From the NCBI GenBank assembly GCA_017651315.1, contig JAGCDE010000030.1, forward strand, positions 62,001-126,000: a stretch of 64,000 nucleotides of DNA, in the 5' to 3' direction. The DNA comes from Bacteroidaceae bacterium (lineage in GTDB: Bacteria > Bacteroidota > Bacteroidia > Bacteroidales > Bacteroidaceae). Positions 62,676 through 64,000 of the stretch are shown here, in pieces; position 1 is the first letter of the stretch; each line of letters starts with the position of its first letter. The position numbers and the translations under genes were made by a program. The notes below the pieces were generated by a model, which saw only the letters and a program-made list of their open reading frames with translations, ran no database searches and had not been told where the DNA came from.

Positions 62676-64000
62676 TCAGTTCAAAAAAGATTCCCTGACA
62701 ACCTCATGGTCGTCAAAATGATGTTTTACTCCCTTTATCTCCTGATAATCCTCATGTCCCTTTCCCGCAATGAGAACCACATCGCCGGCCTCGGCCATCA
62801 TGCAGGCTGTACGTATGGCCTCACGGCGATCCACGATGGTTATCACCTTCTGCATATCCTCCCTTGTAAGACCTGCAAGCATGTCATTGATTATGTCACC
62901 CGGCTCCTCAAACCTCGGGTTGTCCGATGTTATTATCACCTTGTCACTGTATTTCACACACTCCTGCGCCATCAGCGGACGCTTCCCTTTGTCACGGTTA
63001 CCTCCGGCACCGGCGACCGTGATTATCCGCCCCTTGCCTCCCGACACATCCGCTATGGTGGTAAGCACGTTCGCAAGGGCATCGGGAGTGTGGGCATAAT
63101 CCACGATGGCGGTGAATCCCTTAGGGGAACGGATGGCATCGAAACGCCCGTTCACCGGAGTAAGGGTACTCATGACAGTCAGCACCTCCATCGGGTCACG
63201 CCCCAGCATACATGCAGTCCCATATACCGCCAGCAAGTTGCTCGCGTTGAACCTACCTATGAAACGGAAGAAAGCTTCGCGGCCGTTTATCTCAAGCAGC
63301 ATACCATCAAACCCGGATTCCATAAGCCTGCCCTTGAAATCGCTCATGCTCCTTAGTGAGTATGTCATCACCTTGGCCTTAGTGTTCTGGGCCATGACAA
63401 GTCCGTTGCGGTCATCAAGATTGGTCACCATGAAAGCATCCTTCCCGAGAGAGTCGAAGAACATCTTCTTTGCCTTGAGATAGTTTTCAAAGGTCTTATG
63501 GTAATCCATGTGGTCACGGGTAAGGTTCGTGAAAACCCCTCCGGCAAACTTGAGTCCGCCTATGCGTTTCTGCACAATAGCGTGGGAGCTGCACTCCATG
63601 AATACATATTTGCATCCCTCATCGGCCATGCGTCCCAACAGCCTGTTGAGTGTCACTGCATCGGGAGTGGTATGGTCGGCAGGTACCGGCTCACCGTCTA
63701 TGTAGTTGCAAACCGTGGAGAGCAGGCCGCATTTGTATCCCATCTTGCGGAACATATCATACAGTAAAGTGGCAGTCGTGGTCTTTCCGTTCGTTCCGGT
63801 AACACCAACCAGCCTGACCTTGTCAGTCGGGTTTCCGAAGAAACGTGTCGATACCGGCCCCACTGCATCCTCGCAGTCCGGTACCTGGATAAATGTCACG
63901 CCCTCTGCCGGCTCCTCCGGCAGTTGCTCGCAAAGGATAGCCACAGCGCCGGCATTCACAGCCTTGGGAATAAACTGATGCCCGTCAACCGTGTTTCCCC
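62676..64000 (-). CDS. murE: UDP-N-acetylmuramoyl-L-alanyl-D-glutamate--2,6-diaminopimelate ligase, C-terminal part (5' end outside window)
   Basis: MurE adds the third peptide residue of peptidoglycan. The frame stays open to the window end ([11 protein letters not shown] upstream of residue 1 of the longest internal start), so the gene continues past 64000; 440 residues are visible. The ATP loop is [12 protein letters not shown], and DNPRFEEP (SDNPR motif) points to meso-diaminopimelate as substrate rather than lysine. The GTG at 63959 is internal, not a start. It leads into mraY seven bases on. The gene is complete at its 3' end. Confidence 0.95.
   Translation of the reverse strand, partial: GNTVDGHQFIPKAVNAGAVAILCEQLPEEPAEGVTFIQVPDCEDAVGPVSTRFFGNPTDKVRLVGVTGTNGKTTTATLLYDMFRKMGYKCGLLSTVCNYIDGEPVPADHTTPDAVTLNRLLGRMADEGCKYVFMECSSHAIVQKRIGGLKFAGGVFTNLTRDHMDYHKTFENYLKAKKMFFDSLGKDAFMVTNLDDRNGLVMAQNTKAKVMTYSLRSMSDFKGRLMESGFDGMLLEINGREAFFRFIGRFNASNLLAVYGTACMLGRDPMEVLTVMSTLTPVNGRFDAIRSPKGFTAIVDYAHTPDALANVLTTIADVSGGKGRIITVAGAGGNRDKGKRPLMAQECVKYSDKVIITSDNPRFEEPGDIINDMLAGLTREDMQKVITIVDRREAIRTACMMAEAGDVVLIAGKGHEDYQEIKGVKHHFDDHEVVRESFLN

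Overview
The window comes from a chromosome of the order Bacteroidales (Bacteroidota); I cannot place it to family. The evidence is the dcw cluster order (murE-mraY-murD-ftsW-murG/murC-ftsQ-ftsA-ftsZ), the many Bacteroides-type -7 boxes (TAnnTTTG) with few Shine-Dalgarno sites, the acetylornithine/succinylornithine deacylase type, lipoproteins with acidic residues after the lipobox Cys, a YARHG protein, and a four-gene 2-oxoacid:ferredoxin oxidoreductase that points to anaerobic metabolism. Nearly all of it is core genome. I see no prophage, insertion sequence, CRISPR array or rRNA.

Layout: 1-3979 (+) holds the end of dxs, then trkA and trkH (K+ uptake). 3896-5804 (-) is an AAA ATPase plus a DUF4435 (TOPRIM-like) protein, resembling PARIS/OLD-type defence pairs. 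6022-12048 (-) is argE, a MATE exporter, and acyl-CoA dehydrogenase-etfA-etfB. 12146-12336 is a structured non-coding element with terminal inverted repeats. 12378-26126 (-) is a long run: a YARHG protein, a HAD hydrolase, a long QueA homologue, comF, recX, prmC, a lipoprotein, deoD, purN, groEL, groES, dacA (c-di-AMP synthase), folP, an SGNH hydrolase and murF. tRNA-Leu(TAG) follows, then sppA, an S41 peptidase, a DUF3316-like protein and topoisomerase IV subunit A (-).

33055-38946 (+) carries glyS, an FKBP-type lipoprotein isomerase, the ferredoxin/alpha/beta/gamma 2-oxoacid oxidoreductase and an outer-membrane protein, ending at a strong terminator. 39010-44164 (-) encodes envelope proteins: a secreted protein with a sorting-like C-terminus, an OmpA protein and an 896-residue coiled-coil lipoprotein. 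44481-48944 (-) is two tandem modules, each an XRE-cupin regulator followed by an acyl-CoA synthetase. gyrB (+), rpsT and tRNA-Glu(TTC) (-) and recO (+) follow. 52730-64000 (-) is the cell-division/peptidoglycan cluster, cut by the window end inside murE.

The most notable points are a single uninterrupted reading frame joining MurG and MurC (840 residues), the PARIS-like ATPase/DUF4435 pair that overlaps the trkH 3' end, the ~190 bp inverted-repeat element upstream of etfB, an exact 20-mer shared by unrelated intergenic regions, and -7 boxes so close to start codons that several mRNAs should be leaderless or nearly so. All assignments come from reading motifs; no database search was made.
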